From Panonychus citri (taxonomy: Eukaryota > Arthropoda > Arachnida > Trombidiformes > Tetranychidae), in assembly GCF_014898815.1 (NCBI RefSeq), contig NW_026515457.1, forward strand, positions 1-64,000: DNA of 64,000 bases. The letters are read 5' to 3'. Each line of letters begins with the position of its first letter. The stretch's first letter is position 1. Positions 25,384-36,565 of the stretch are shown piece after piece. A model generated the notes under the pieces. That model had not been told where the DNA came from. It saw only the letters and a list, made by a program, of their open reading frames with translations, and did no database searches. The translations under genes and the position numbers were made by a program.

Positions 25384-25692
25384 TCACCATCCATGGCCCC
25401 ATCCGTGTCCCCAATGTTCGACATGTGGAATATGATGGTAATGGTGGTTATTATTTTCATGCTCATTATCATGAAGAACAATATTATCACCTTTCTTCTT
25501 GTCGGAAGTTAGAACGGTGTGGCTTTGTTGATCCTTGAGAACAATATTTTCACCTTTGTTCTTGTGGTCATTAAGAATTGTATGACTGTGTTTATCCTTG
25601 ATCACAATATTGGTTCCTTTTCGGCCACAATCGATGGTGGAAAAGATGATTGATGAAACAATTAAGAAAAAGACAAACAATTTAGACATCAT
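25384..25692 (-). CDS. Small secreted histidine-rich protein, copy C
   Basis: 102 aa, single exon, signal peptide then CGRKG (Arg replaces Gln). Three HSHTI-type units with the variants NDHKNKGENIV and LTSDKKKGDNIV, then a HENNNHHYHHIPHVEHWGHG tail. Almost identical to copy E, which differs by a few residues. Left partner of the divergent pair with D. Intact. Confidence 0.88.
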   Translation of the reverse strand: MMSKLFVFFLIVSSIIFSTIDCGRKGTNIVIKDKHSHTILNDHKNKGENIVLKDQQSHTVLTSDKKKGDNIVLHDNEHENNNHHYHHIPHVEHWGHGWGHGW

Positions 25693-26220
25693 ATTGATTA
25701 TTGTTCGAGAAGTAAGTTCACTTGTATTGAAAGAGTTCGAATGGTTGTTGTTGTTAACTGTTTGAGATGTTATGAGTGAATGTACTTTTCGTTTCGAAAT
25801 CTTCTTAATTTATATCTTTTGATACTTTCATGTGATCTTTGAGCTATGTCAATCTTTTCCAAATCAATATAACATTTCCGGTGAATAAGATAAGGTGGTA
25901 GTTCAATTCAATATTGAGTAATCAGAAGTTAATCAAATTAAAGTGGAACTCGTTGATCGCAATCAGAATAATGATTATTGCTATATTCCTACTTATCTTA
26001 ACATATCTGCCATTCTTTCACAATTAATTCTTTCATAATTATTTCAACTAATGTGTGGAGTAATTTTGTTCGTTATATTATTCTTTCACTTTGACTTGTG
26101 AGATGCAGAAACTAAAATGACATATAAAAGGAAGCGATTTCGAAATGAAAAGTACATTCACCCATCGAATCTCAAACAAACAACTCTTGTGAACAAGTGA
26201 ACTTGCTAATTCAACACAAT
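25693..26220. promoter_or_regulatory. Bidirectional promoter of His-rich pair C/D
   Basis: Spacer of 528 bp. TATAAAAG lies at 26123-26130, followed by GTACATTCACCCATCGAATC, the shared start-site block, before gene D. The mirror block lies at about 25758-25790 before gene C. The 16-bp palindrome is absent. Confidence 0.65.
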
Positions 26221-26529
26221 ATGATGTCTAAATTGTTTATCATTTTCTTAATTGTTTCATCAATCATCTTTTCCACCATCGATTGTGGCCAAAAAGGAAC
26301 CAATATTGTTCTTAAGGATAAACACAGTCAGACAATTTTCAACATTGACAAAAAGGGTAACAAAAATATTATCCTCAAGGATCAACATGGTCACACAATT
26401 GTGACTTCCGACAAGAAGAAAGGTGACAATATTGTTATCCATGATAATTGGCATGGTAAGAATAATCATCATTACCATTATATTCCACACATCGAACATT
26501 GGGGACACGGATGGGGTCATGGATGGTAA
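26221..26529 (+). CDS. Small secreted histidine-rich protein, copy D
   Basis: 102 aa from the ATG at 26221 (an in-frame ATG at 26197 would add eight residues before the signal peptide and is unlikely, since sister genes start at MMSK). It differs from copy B at only a few bases in the coding region but has the usual TGG TAA end. Signal peptide, one Cys, NIDKKGNKN unit, HHYHYIPHIEHWGHG tail. Intact. Confidence 0.88.
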   Translation: MMSKLFIIFLIVSSIIFSTIDCGQKGTNIVLKDKHSQTIFNIDKKGNKNIILKDQHGHTIVTSDKKKGDNIVIHDNWHGKNNHHYHYIPHIEHWGHGWGHGW

Positions 26530-28022
26530 TTCACCGGCACCTCTTCCTATTCTATTCTACTATACATCAGCTGTATCTTCAGTAATGTAAAATCTAATGT
26601 CGAATGTGCCTCGAGTTTTATTCATTATTAATAATAATAAACATTTATGACTTGAAATGTATTCACCTCAACCTCTTGATGTTGATATTTGAAAATTGAC
26701 TCTTGGGCTCCAATTACTAACCAATATTAGTTTAGTTTCATTTGTAAATACTCGTTTTTTTCATTTTTTATTTTATTCATTTGTAAATTCTCAATAAAAT
26801 ACAATTTAACGCAAAATGTCTGTTCGAAAAATAATTGCGAACTTTTAATGAAAAAGTTTTCATATTTTTTTACATGAAATGATAAGAAAATCGCGGTGAG
26901 TGGAGATTTCTTCTCGAATATTTCTTCAGATAATTTCTTGTTTCTTCCCAATTTCCTGGTTGATCATGTATTTGGTGTTTTTTGATTGAATAGTTTTGTT
27001 AATTTTGATGATTTGATTGCGGTTGAACGTGATGGACCAATGATTTTCTCCAGTTTTTTCTACCCTGAATTAATTCATTCATTTTCAATGATCTTCTCTT
27101 TGATTTCTGTGATCCTGATTCATGTGAATGTCATCCTTATTAAGATAAATCATCTGGATGTGACCTGTTCTTTATCATCCATCGCGAATTATCACTATTG
27201 ATAAAACTGATATTCACCATGAAGTTTAAGTTTTAAGTCATTTATACAGCCAAAGACTTTGAGTTTGCAACTAGTTTAAAATCAGTTCACGCAGTTGAAT
27301 ATAATCAATGAGAGATAAAGTTAACCCAGAGGTATGATGATAGGTTTGTCCACTAATTTAAGTGACGTAGTCTTAATTAAATTAGATTAACTTAAAGCCT
27401 TTCCCATCATATTCCTTGTTTATTGTGATAGACTTTGATTTCTATCGCTTTTGTTTCATGACTTTTACGCTTCATCGATCTTCTGAATTTTATTCATCAT
27501 CATCATTCAATGTAAAAACTCATGTAGAATAAATTTCAATGTAAAATGATAATTAGAATCGTCAACTGATTAGATGTCAAAAGTTATCTTTATTTGCTTA
27601 TCATTGACTGCGTGAATGATTTAAAAAGTATATATCGTTAATCGATAGTTCGTTATTTATAATTTAAAGACAGCATACTATGTAAGTACCACAGCTAATG
27701 TTTAAATGGTGAAAAGGTCACCTCAATGGATCACTCACTTTGAGGCACTGGCGATAAATGAGGCAAAATACATCAATTTAAAGGAATTAAGAAACTTTAT
27801 TTGTGATCTATTCAGTGAATGAATTGAGAAAATTTATAACATAAAAATTTGAAACTTATGTGAAACGATAAAATTAAAAAAAATAAGCGTCCATTTAAAA
27901 CCAGCAGAGAAATCTGTTAAAATTAGTGATTTTGTCATCAAAGAGGATTAGGACTTTCACTGCTTTAGATATGACAATTTGGCATTTTAGCTGAATATGA
28001 TATAAGATGAAACCATGGTGAA
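26530..28022. other. Intergenic region between His-rich genes D and E
   Basis: About 1.5 kb. It holds the 3' flanks of two convergent genes with AATAAA signals near 26620-26645. An open frame of 71 codons at 26986-27201 is hydrophobic but has no start context, splice signals or relatives here, so it is not called. Nothing else supported. Confidence 0.4.
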
Positions 28023-28331
28023 TTACCGCCCATGTCCCCATCCGTGTCCCCAATGTTGTATATGTGGAATATGATGGTAATGGTGGTTATTATTTTCATG
28101 CTCATTATCATGAAGAACAATATTGTCACCTTTCTTCTTGTCGGAAGTTAGAACGGTGTGGCTATGTTGATCCTTGAGAACAATATTTTCACCTTTGTTC
28201 TTGTGGTCATTAAGAATTGTATGACTGTGTTTATCCTTGATCACAATATTGGTTCCTTTTCGGCCACAATCGATGGTGGAAAAGATGATTGATGAAACAA
28301 TTAAGAAAAAGACAAACAATTTAGACATCAT
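28023..28331 (-). CDS. Small secreted histidine-rich protein, copy E
   Basis: 102 aa, single exon. Near-duplicate of copy C; the tail reads HIQHWGHGWGHGR, where the final Trp has become Arg through a single base change. Signal peptide and CGRKG as in C. Left partner of divergent pair E/F, whose spacer carries the 16-bp palindrome. Confidence 0.87.
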   Translation of the reverse strand: MMSKLFVFFLIVSSIIFSTIDCGRKGTNIVIKDKHSHTILNDHKNKGENIVLKDQHSHTVLTSDKKKGDNIVLHDNEHENNNHHYHHIPHIQHWGHGWGHGR

Positions 28332-28855
28332 ATTGATTATTGTTCGAGAAGTAAGTTCACTTGTATTGAAAGAGTTCGAATGGTTGTTGTTGTTGATTGT
28401 TCAAGATGTTATGAGTGAATATATTTTCGTTTCAAATGCATTCCTTTTATCTTGTAACGAAAATGAGTGAAAAGATTACCGGTATACCGGTAGAGGAAGT
28501 AGCAGATATTCTTGAGATTACATACACAATCAATTTAGTCACTACATTGTGTGGATTGGTTTATCAGTTAAGATAAGCAACAAAATAATTGTTATTCTTA
28601 TTTTAATCAACGTACATCTTTAATTTCATTACCATCCAATTACTCGATACTGAGCCGGAAGATTAGCTAAATATGTACTGAAAGTGTTACATTGATTTCG
28701 AAAAATTGATTTGCAGATCACAAGGAAACCACAAAACATATAAATAAAGCAACTGAAACAAAAATATATTCATCGCATCTCGAACCATAAACAACAATCA
28801 ATTGAAGTTCATCAATTGTGTCCCTAAACTTTCTCCTCGAAAAATAGTAGCCATT
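28332..28855. promoter_or_regulatory. Bidirectional promoter of pair E/F with 16-bp palindrome
   Basis: Spacer of 524 bp. A perfect 16-bp palindrome TACCGGTATACCGGTA lies at 28477-28492, about 145 bp from gene E. A TATA-like TATAAATA lies at 28739-28746 and the start-site block TTCATCGCATCTCGAACC follows before gene F. The palindrome lies inside a 200-bp segment shared with three other places (33230-33440, 53150-53310, 56920-57130). Here that segment has lost ten bases against the best copies, which breaks the small open frame seen elsewhere. Confidence 0.7.
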
Positions 28856-29083
28856 ATGTCTAAATTGTTTATCATTTTCTTATTTGTTTCATCAATCATC
28901 TTCTCCACCATTGATTGTGGTCAAAAAGGAGCCAATATTGTGATCAAAGACAAACATCATCTCACAATTCTTAATACCGATAAGAAGAAAGGTGATAATA
29001 TTATTCTCAAGGACAATTGGCATCATCATAATGACGAACATCATTATATTCCTCACATCGAACATTGGGGACATGGATTGTAA
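28856..29083 (+). CDS. Small secreted histidine-rich protein, copy F (short form)
   Basis: 75 aa from MSKLF at 28856 (an in-frame ATG 18 codons upstream is not expected to be used). Signal peptide, CGQKG, two units only (KDKHHLTILNTDKKKGDN and ILKDNWHHHND), tail EHHYIPHIEHWGHGL, ending one WGHGW unit earlier than its sisters. Otherwise intact. It pairs with E and matches copies Q and R most closely. Confidence 0.85.
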   Translation: MSKLFIIFLFVSSIIFSTIDCGQKGANIVIKDKHHLTILNTDKKKGDNIILKDNWHHHNDEHHYIPHIEHWGHGL

Positions 29084-29743
29084 TTCTTAATCAATATCCT
29101 CAACCTCTTTCTCATTCATTATCTGGTTATAACGATAATTAATCTCCTTCAACACCTTCACACATAAAAGTGAAAAGTTAACTTAATAAACTGATTTCTT
29201 AATTTCTCATTTTATCTCAAATTATTCCATGTGTGTACATTGTTCAAATTCGTCATTAATCAATGAACTAAACTCTTTTGGAAATTAATAATATCTACAG
29301 TGAACACATTTCGGGTTTATGATAAGTTATAACACACAATACAGATTGGCTGATTTTGTAAGTATTAACTAAAAGCTCTATGAACGCACTGAGTTGTTAA
29401 TGTAAAAAGAGAAATTCATTTTGCTGATTAATCCCCTGTTGATCCCCTCTAAATAGAGTATCTCAGATAATCAATCGGATAAAGTTTTACCAATCAATTG
29501 CTCGTTTCACTCAGAAATTGTTATGACAATTAAATCTATTGTTTAAATGGATTAATCATCGATTGTATTCAATCACCAAAGGAGTTAAAAAGAAGAGAAT
29601 TTATTTATGAATGATGGATGAATAATTTAACTTTATCTATTGCAAATCATCATTATCAAAGGAGCAACTCTTCAACAATACAACATTGATGAAATATGAT
29701 TATAATCATATTCAGTTAGAGTGCAGTCATCAGGTGGAACATA
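29084..29743. other. Intergenic region between His-rich gene F and receptor copy S1
   Basis: A+T-rich. From about 29450 on it matches the upstream flanks of the other clade-2 receptors (49905-50150, 45500-45815, and 62220-62520 inverted), for example TATCTCAGATAATCAAT and CAATCGCCAAAGGAGTTAAAAAG-type words, so it holds a duplicated receptor promoter. Confidence 0.55.
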
Positions 29744-31216
29744 ATGAAATCTTTAAAAGGAAAAAAAAATTCTCCATTTGAAAAATTAAGGAAAGTTTAC
29801 CGATTGATTATTGGTTTACCTCGGGATGACATCGATATCAGGGGACAGACCATCAAGTCCCTTCTATGGTTCAATATATTCTACGAGATTTTCCTTGTAC
29901 CTCATCTTGGTTATTATTTAGAAGGAACAACCAAATTATTTATTGCGAATTATTACAAACTTAGGATCAACATACTTCGAGTTTTCTTTCTTGTTTATAT
30001 TTTACGTTCAATTTTTTTGCTTTCAACTGAAAAAGAGTCTATCCAAATCGCTCTAGGAGATGTAGCTTTCCGCTCACAAGATCACATGGCAGTTAATTTA
30101 GCTTTATTCGTTGGATTAACCAGTTTCATTTTATTTCGCGAATGGGTTGTTTATATTGAAATGAAAGGTAAAATCATTTGGTAGAGTTTGTTAATAAAAT
30201 TCCTACGGTTTCAGATCCAAAATTTTATCGATTCACTGATCGACGAATGAGAGAATATCTAAAATATGTTTTCAAGCTCTACTTTCTTTACTCGATTGAT
30301 AATCTTCACAATTCCTTTCAGCATTGCATTCGTAGCTAGTCCATTCATGATTAACCCTTGGTTCTATAAGCTTGCTAAATTGCGAATCGCTATACTACTA
30401 TGGGGCTTCATAACATTTTATTCAGTATTGCACATAATTATTACATGTACGGCCTGGAAATTTTCTTTCATACTTAGTAGCTTATTATACTTCTCGATTA
30501 CATTCTTGCATTGATGCTGCTATCGCATTACGATACAATAACAATGACGTTAATATTACAAGACTTTTGAAGGAAATTGATGGATATTTTACAATTACGA
30601 TAAAACAGCTGATTCGATTCGGTACATGTTGTTGGTAAGTTTTACAGTTGCAGTTGCGACTTCAGATACATTCTTTTTGGCCTAATTTTTCAAACGACTT
30701 GAAAGTTTTTCTCATGGTGCAACATTTTGGCATTGTGTCTTATATTCTTCATTGCATACTTTTCATATATGAATGGTCTTTGTATTGTCAAAGTAAGTAG
30801 AGTAAATGAATATCCGAGTTAAGGTCCTTGTTATTAACAATTTCTTCTTGTTTATCAGCATGAAAGATTAAGTGTTCATCTTTATGCGATAAGCAATTAG
30901 CAGGACAAAAGTTTCAACGAAAATAAAGGTTCGATCATAATACACTTATTAAAATCTTGAGTCAGATAATTTTTGTATCATTAGATTCTCAATACTGTGG
31001 ATCGATTGTTATTTCCTGGAAACGGTTTCAAACTTGGTCATTTAATCAACATGGATAATGAATTTTGGCTAAAGGTAAACATAATCACGTTAACTATTAA
31101 TATGGAAATTTTAAGTTCAAAATATTTTGTATAAATTTTTTTCACAGTTCATTCTGGAGGTTGCTTCATCTCTCATGCTAATGATAATAAACCTAAGATC
31201 AATAATTGAATATTAA
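29744..31216 (+). pseudogene. Clade-2 gustatory-receptor-like gene, copy S1, disrupted
   Basis: Clear fourth copy of the clade-2 receptor (see 50155-51642 for the intact form). It is open for 146 codons from MKSLKGKK, then hits an in-frame stop (TGG TAG at 30181-30184 region, where sisters read TGG TAC/TAT). Further base losses near 30270, 30455-30470, 30590, 30670 and 30890 shift the frame several times. All four exons can still be followed, including the terminal exon ending at 31216. Several independent lesions make this a real pseudogene rather than a sequencing artefact. Confidence 0.85.
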
Positions 31217-32040
31217 GTAGTTGAACGTTACTAAGTCATTGGCATTTCAGTTGTTGGAATTTTCTGCCACTATATTCACCATTCGAAACCAAACTGCACA
31301 CGATAGAATGAGCTGATGAAGCACGAAGAAACACGCGTTACACGGTTAGTTTTTCCATATTTTGTGTTCAAGTTTCATGTTGAATATCGTGGAAATATCA
31401 ATCAGTGAGCAAAGGCTAGATTGAGAACCAGGAACCAAGAGCTGAGTACCGAGATTCAAGAAAAAAAATAAAGAAAAAATCGAATCTGTTAATTGTACCA
31501 TCTTAAGAAATCATCTTGTCTTTTCATTATTTGTCGTTTATGTTTCAATTAAAAAATTTCCAATCTATTCATGTATTACTAGTACGCGCAATAACTAATA
31601 ATAATTTCTTATTTTTATGAGAACCAAAACGCCACAATAGCGTTCAATTTTCAAACGACTCAATTTGGCTCATAAACTCTATACTCGGTTTTTTAGCTTA
31701 CTGAGACACCTTACTACCCCGTACATTTCAAGGTGTTGAAGTGATGGTTTGCTGGGTTCACATGAAATAATTTATACATGTTGATTAAAAAAAGATGAAC
31801 AATTAAGAAGAAATTAGATTGAGTCAACTTTTCAGCCACAATTAGGCTTAGACTTACGGCCGTTTAGTCAACGAAAACATTGGAAGCTGATGGAAGATGT
31901 GTGAAAGTCTTGATAGAGAATAACTATCTTAAGATGAAGATAAAGATACAACTAGGCATACTTCAGTCGAAGTGACGTCTGAGCGCGTGTATTGAATCGA
32001 GTGTGATTTTGAAATTTAATGAAGAAAAGCAAAAATTTTA
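31217..32040. other. 3' flank of S1 with duplicated passenger fragment and repeat
   Basis: At 31268-31345, minus strand, lies a remnant of the passenger exon found after the other clade-2 receptors (compare 51954-52175). At 31758-31920 a stretch (GAGTCAACTTTTCAGCCA, then GGCTTAGACTTACG) matches 58800-58960, so this flank was duplicated with the receptor. Confidence 0.55.
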
Positions 32041-32055
32041 TTTTTCAATTTCTTC

Positions 32056-32274
<219 letters not shown>

Positions 32275-32767
32275 TTTTTGAAATAACGGTAATAATAGAT
32301 GGCGACACTTTTAAAAGTGTTGCCATCTACCAGCAAAAATTTTCCCTAAATTTCGGGACTGGGCCAATCTCTCTCAAAAACTATACAGCACTGGTCACAC
32401 TATAGACAAAGCTGTTCTGAAGAAATCAAAGTGATCTGAATTGTCGTTTTTTAGTTCTCGTCCCTAGAAAATTAGGTTTCTTGAAGTAAAGTCTTCGCTT
32501 CGCTCAGACAATAAATACATAACGAAAAAGACAGAACGATTTTGTATTTTTCTTCAATCGTTACACTAAACTTGATCTTTTGGAGTAACTCTCATGAGCA
32601 CTTTCTGATTAATCTCCAGTACAAAAAGCATTAAAGAAATATTATAAATCCTTTGATAAATTATTTATTAGAATAGTTAGAGTGTACAAAAGTTGATTTT
32701 ATTCATCTGGTCTATTATAACCAGATAAAAATGTATTAGGAACGATGTGTAGAAAAAGGTTAACGAG
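32275..32767. other. Intergenic region downstream of His-rich gene G
   Basis: Short inverted pair AGATGGCGACACTTTTAAAA / TTTTAAAAGTGTTGCCATCT at about 32298-32331 forms a hairpin. The rest is A+T-rich 3' flank of gene G (compare the 3' flanks of K, M and P). No gene supported. Confidence 0.45.
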
Positions 32768-33076
32768 TTACCATCCATGTCCCCATCCGTGTCCCCAATG
32801 TTGAATATGTGGAATATGATGGTAATGGTGGTTATTATTTTCATGCTCATTATCATGAAGAACAATATTGTCACCTTTCTTCTTGTCGGAAGTTAGAACG
32901 GTGTGGCTATGTTGATCCTTGAGAACAATATTTTCACCTTTGTTCTTGTGGTCATTTAGAATTGTATGACTGTGTTTATCCTTGATCACAATATTGGCTC
33001 GTTTTTGACCACAATCGATTGTGCAAAAGATGATTGAAGAAACAATTAAGAAAATGATAACTAATTTAGACATCAT
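32768..33076 (-). CDS. Small secreted histidine-rich protein, copy G
   Basis: 102 aa. Signal peptide (IIFCTIDCGQKRANIV: Ser to Cys in the core, and CGQKR instead of CGQKG), three HSHTI units, tail HENNNHHYHHIPHIQHWGHG ending WGHGW. Nearly the same as K and P apart from the signal region. Left partner of the pair with broken gene H; spacer with palindrome. Confidence 0.87.
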   Translation of the reverse strand: MMSKLVIIFLIVSSIIFCTIDCGQKRANIVIKDKHSHTILNDHKNKGENIVLKDQHSHTVLTSDKKKGDNIVLHDNEHENNNHHYHHIPHIQHWGHGWGHGW

Positions 33077-33643
33077 ATTGATTATTGTTCGAGAAGTAAG
33101 TTCACTTGTATTGAAAGAGTTCGAATGGTTGTTGTTGTTGATTGTTCGAGATGTTACGAGTGAATATATTTTCGTTTCAAATGCATTCCTTTTATATATT
33201 CATACATGTAATAACTTCTCTAGTTATCTTGTAACAAAAATGAGTTAAAAGATTACCGGTATACCGGTAGAGGAAGTAGCAGATATTCTTGAGATATTTA
33301 GTCACTACATTCGTTATCTTGTGCGTAGATTGGTTTATCAGTTAAGATAAGCGACAAAATAATTATTATTCTTATTTTAATCGACGTTTTCATCTTTAAT
33401 TTCATTAACACCCAATTACTCAATACTGAGCCGGAAGATTAGTTAATCATATCTACTGAAAGTGTTACATTGATTTCGAAAAGATTGATTTTATTTCCAA
33501 ATCACAAGGAAACCTGAAAAACATATAAATAAAGCAACTTCGAAACAAAAAATATATTCATCGCATCTCGAACCATAAACAACAATCAATTGAAGTTCAT
33601 CAATTGTATCCCTAAACTTTCTCCTCAAAAAAAAAATATAAAT
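33077..33643. promoter_or_regulatory. Bidirectional promoter of pair G/H with 16-bp palindrome
   Basis: Spacer of 567 bp with the perfect palindrome TACCGGTATACCGGTA at 33254-33269 and the block TTCATCGCATCTCGAACC before H. The small open frame that starts at ATGAGTGAAAAG in other copies has an early stop here (ATGAGTTAA), while the palindrome is unchanged. Confidence 0.7.
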
Positions 33644-33882
33644 ATGGCTAGATTATTTGTCTTTTCTTAATTGTTTCATCCATCTTCTCCACCATCGATT
33701 GTGGTCAAAAAGGAAACAATATTGTCATCAAGGATAAACACAGTCATACAATTCTTAATGATCACAAAAACAAAGGTGATAATATTGTTCTTCATAATAA
33801 TAGGGAACATCAAAATAACGAACATCATCACTATATTCCTCACATCGACCATTGGGGACACGGATGGGGTCATGGATGGTAA
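33644..33882 (+). pseudogene. Histidine-rich secreted protein copy H, one-base frameshift in signal peptide
   Basis: Homologous over its full length to the short/medium His-rich proteins. After ATG GCT AGA TTA TTT GTC the run of T is one base shorter (33662-33665) than in the sister genes, which brings a TAA into frame. One codon of the signal core is also missing. Downstream, the frame is open to the stop at 33880-33882 with CGQKGNNIV, a HSHTILNDHKNKGDN unit and the full HWGHGWGHGW tail. A single lesion in a homopolymer, so it may be a live gene with a consensus error. Confidence 0.75.
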
Positions 33883-35035
33883 TCTTTTGAAATCTTATCC
33901 ATCAGCTAGATTATCCTCCTGGTTAGGTTTTAGTCCCAGACTTTGGTAATGATACTATTACATTTTATGTTCTCAAATTTTCACTTTAAAAATAGTTTAA
34001 ATTGGATTAGTTTATTTTATTCCAATTAATTCTAACTATTTCTTTTTGCATTTATTATCTAACAAAAACCGCGAATAAAAAAGATCTTTTAATAAACCGA
34101 TAACTTTTCATGGATTGAGTTTCTATGTATTCCCCATTTCAATCGTCCGGCTCATTTACCAAAGGTATTATTCAATTCCGCGTTACTTCGTGTTTATTTA
34201 CAACAACACTACTACTTACAATTTATCTTTTATGTCCAGTCTTTTGGTCAAAAAGAATCAAGTAAATGAATCTGATAGAAAATCGATTTTGGATATTGTT
34301 AAACATTCCTTATTATTCCTTAGAAATTTATTAGGTAAGACTCTAGAACACCACCGTTCGCAAATCGTCTTGAAACTTTTTCAGTGTATAGCCCTTAACA
34401 TATAGGTCATACACATGGACGGAATTTCTGCGGAAACTTTTGGTTCAGAAGATACAGATAATCAAAAATACATTTTTACATAGGAGTCTATGGAGAAAAT
34501 GAAAGTTTTCTACAGCATGTCAAAAAATTTCTAGGACAATGTTTTTGATACTGTGTATACATATGGGTATGATGATGTTATGTGTGAAAATTCAAGGTTC
34601 TGGGTGCCTTGGTTGTGCAGGTAAAATTAGATGAAAATTGTATTTTCACTGTTTTCTTAGATTACTATTGAACCGTGAGTCAGGCACACTCAAAATTTAG
34701 TTCATATTATTCTCAAGGTCAAACTTACTAGTCAGGGTCATTTCAAGGTCATCGAAGGAGTTTCAAATTTTTAACCTGTGAACAGCAATTTAATTGTGTT
34801 GAAGCTAATAATTCGAGATTATGGTGATTATTATGCATCAGATGGCAGCACTGAATTTATTGTAGTCAACTGAATCTTCAAGTTGCTTGAAATGCAAATA
34901 AAATTATAAGAAATCAATATCTCAGGCTATGTCATGCGTACTGTTTGTATTACTGGGTACAGGATATGCTTCTGGGGATAAATATTTAGAATTTTGGTTC
35001 ACATGCCATCAAGTGCAAGCTAGAAGTTATCAAGA
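33883..35035. other. Intergenic region, left border of the transposon-rich island
   Basis: 3' flank of H followed by sequence unlike the rest of the array. Words such as CAAGGTCATTTCAAGGTCAT at 34731-34755 suggest degraded repeat sequence. A 96-codon open frame at 34115-34405 shows no recognisable domain and is not called. Nothing else supported. Confidence 0.35.
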
Positions 35036-35055
35036 TTGCAAAGATTTGATTACTT

Positions 35056-35220
35056 GAAAAAAATAAAAACAAAAAAGATACAAAAGATACAAAAAATCAA
35101 GAAAAAATTAAGAAAAATTAAGACAAAATTAAAGAAAAATAAAGAACAAAATCAAAAAAGTAAAAAAATGAGAAAGTATAAAAATATTAGAACTAAAATT
35201 AAAAAAGAAGAAAAAGAGTA
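35056..35220 (+). repeat. A-rich low-complexity tract
   Basis: About 165 bp of AAAATWAAG/AAAAAT-like words, giving a spurious Lys/Ile-rich open frame. Simple-sequence origin. Confidence 0.75.
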
Positions 35221-35252
35221 AATCAAGCCAATGTATCGTGACTATAAATCAA

Positions 35253-35585
35253 TTATGAATTACATCGGGTAATGTGCTTGTGACCAGGTTGTCGGTTGGC
35301 GTGAAATTGAATTTTAAATCGTTGATAACCGTAATATAAACCTGCTTCTAGCGATCTCATTTCTGAAGCCATCCAAATATTGTCCCAGCTTGATTTTCCA
35401 TTTGAGTGTATCTCACATTCAATAAGTTTTTTTCTTATAAATTTTCCAACATAAAAGTCCAAAAAGTTATTTCCTGCATCTGTTTCCCAATTTGCCACCA
35501 TGCTATTTAGCATAAAAAACCATTGTCAAAACAACTTATCGTCCAAGCGCCATTCAAGAGACAAATCTAGAAATTCCTGTGATGA
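35253..35585 (-). pseudogene. Unrecognised coding exon with one in-frame stop
   Basis: Minus strand, after a good acceptor (TTTTCATCACAG at about 35575-35590), an open frame of about 110 codons is interrupted by a single TGA near 35535, probably from TGG. The residues before it (EFLDLSLEWRLDDKLF) and after it (NWETDAGNNFLDFYVGKFIR, and further MASEMRSLEAGLYYGYQ) look like real protein with mixed composition. I do not recognise the family. It may be a terminal exon of a decayed gene or part of an old mobile element. Confidence 0.4.
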
Positions 35586-36565
35586 AAATGAAGAACAAAA
35601 ATAAAAATGAGAAAGGGAAAACGAAAAATAAAATAAGATAAAATGAATAATTCAATACGCCATGGAGTGGAGGATAAAACATATTTTCCATTTCATGTAT
35701 CATTATGGTTAAGAACTTTTGATATGAATTTTATTAATCGTGTTCTGTTCTTTTATATGATTTTTTTATCGCTGCTGCGTGATGAGAATAATTTATGAAA
35801 AAGACATTTGATTCTTTCGTGAAAAGGAAAAAGATTGTACTGATAAATTTCATAGTCTTCTCTTGAAAATGTTGCATTGAATCAAATTAAATGCCTTGTG
35901 GGTTAAAGATTGAGAACATAAGTAACATGTATTTCAAGGAAGATTCTATCTAGATTAAAAGAGTTACAACTAAACAAATAGCGATGTCTTTAGGTTATTT
36001 GTCAATTTGAAGATGAAACGAAACTCAATTAAACAAGTGCAAATCCCTTCAGGTAATTTGACTGATTTGAATTTGAGTATAAAGGAAAAATTTCAAGGTA
36101 ATCATAAATTGAATCTCAATGGTATTAATTTGTAAATAAAATAAATATAGATAGTTTTAACAAGTTGAAATTAAATAGAATTAAAAGAGAATTTTGCTTC
36201 TTTAGCCAATGATGTCTATCATTGTTACCACCCTACACCACGCGGAGGTGAAGCATTGTAGGGTAAAAATTGTCGGGCCTCTGACTAAGGGTAGAGAGGA
36301 TCAAATGCACCCCTTTCTCACCAACACTATCATACCTTTTCACTCCAACACTTGCATCAAACTATCATCCTCACATACAATATCAGGTACCAGGTGCAAT
36401 CAATCCTCCCTAAATGCCCCTAGTCAAAGACCCGACTTTTGGTTAATCTTTGAGGAGCGTTTAAGAAGTTGTATAATTAGTTAATTTTTTTAATTAAGTA
36501 TCTAAGAAATTCCAATGTTTAATTCAAATTTAATGTTCATTGTCAAAGTGTCAGAATAAAAAGGC

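Noticed and set aside
23489..26520. Antisense open frames of 86-101 codons opposite the His-rich genes, similar between copies
   Set aside because: They follow from the codon use of the sense gene (few TTA/CTA/TCA codons in that register); similarity is inherited from the sense copies.
26986..27201. 71-codon hydrophobic open frame
   Set aside because: No relatives, no splice signals, composition like the surrounding A+T-rich DNA.
35036..35221. Lys/Ile-rich open frame
   Set aside because: Low-complexity A-rich tract without start or splice context.
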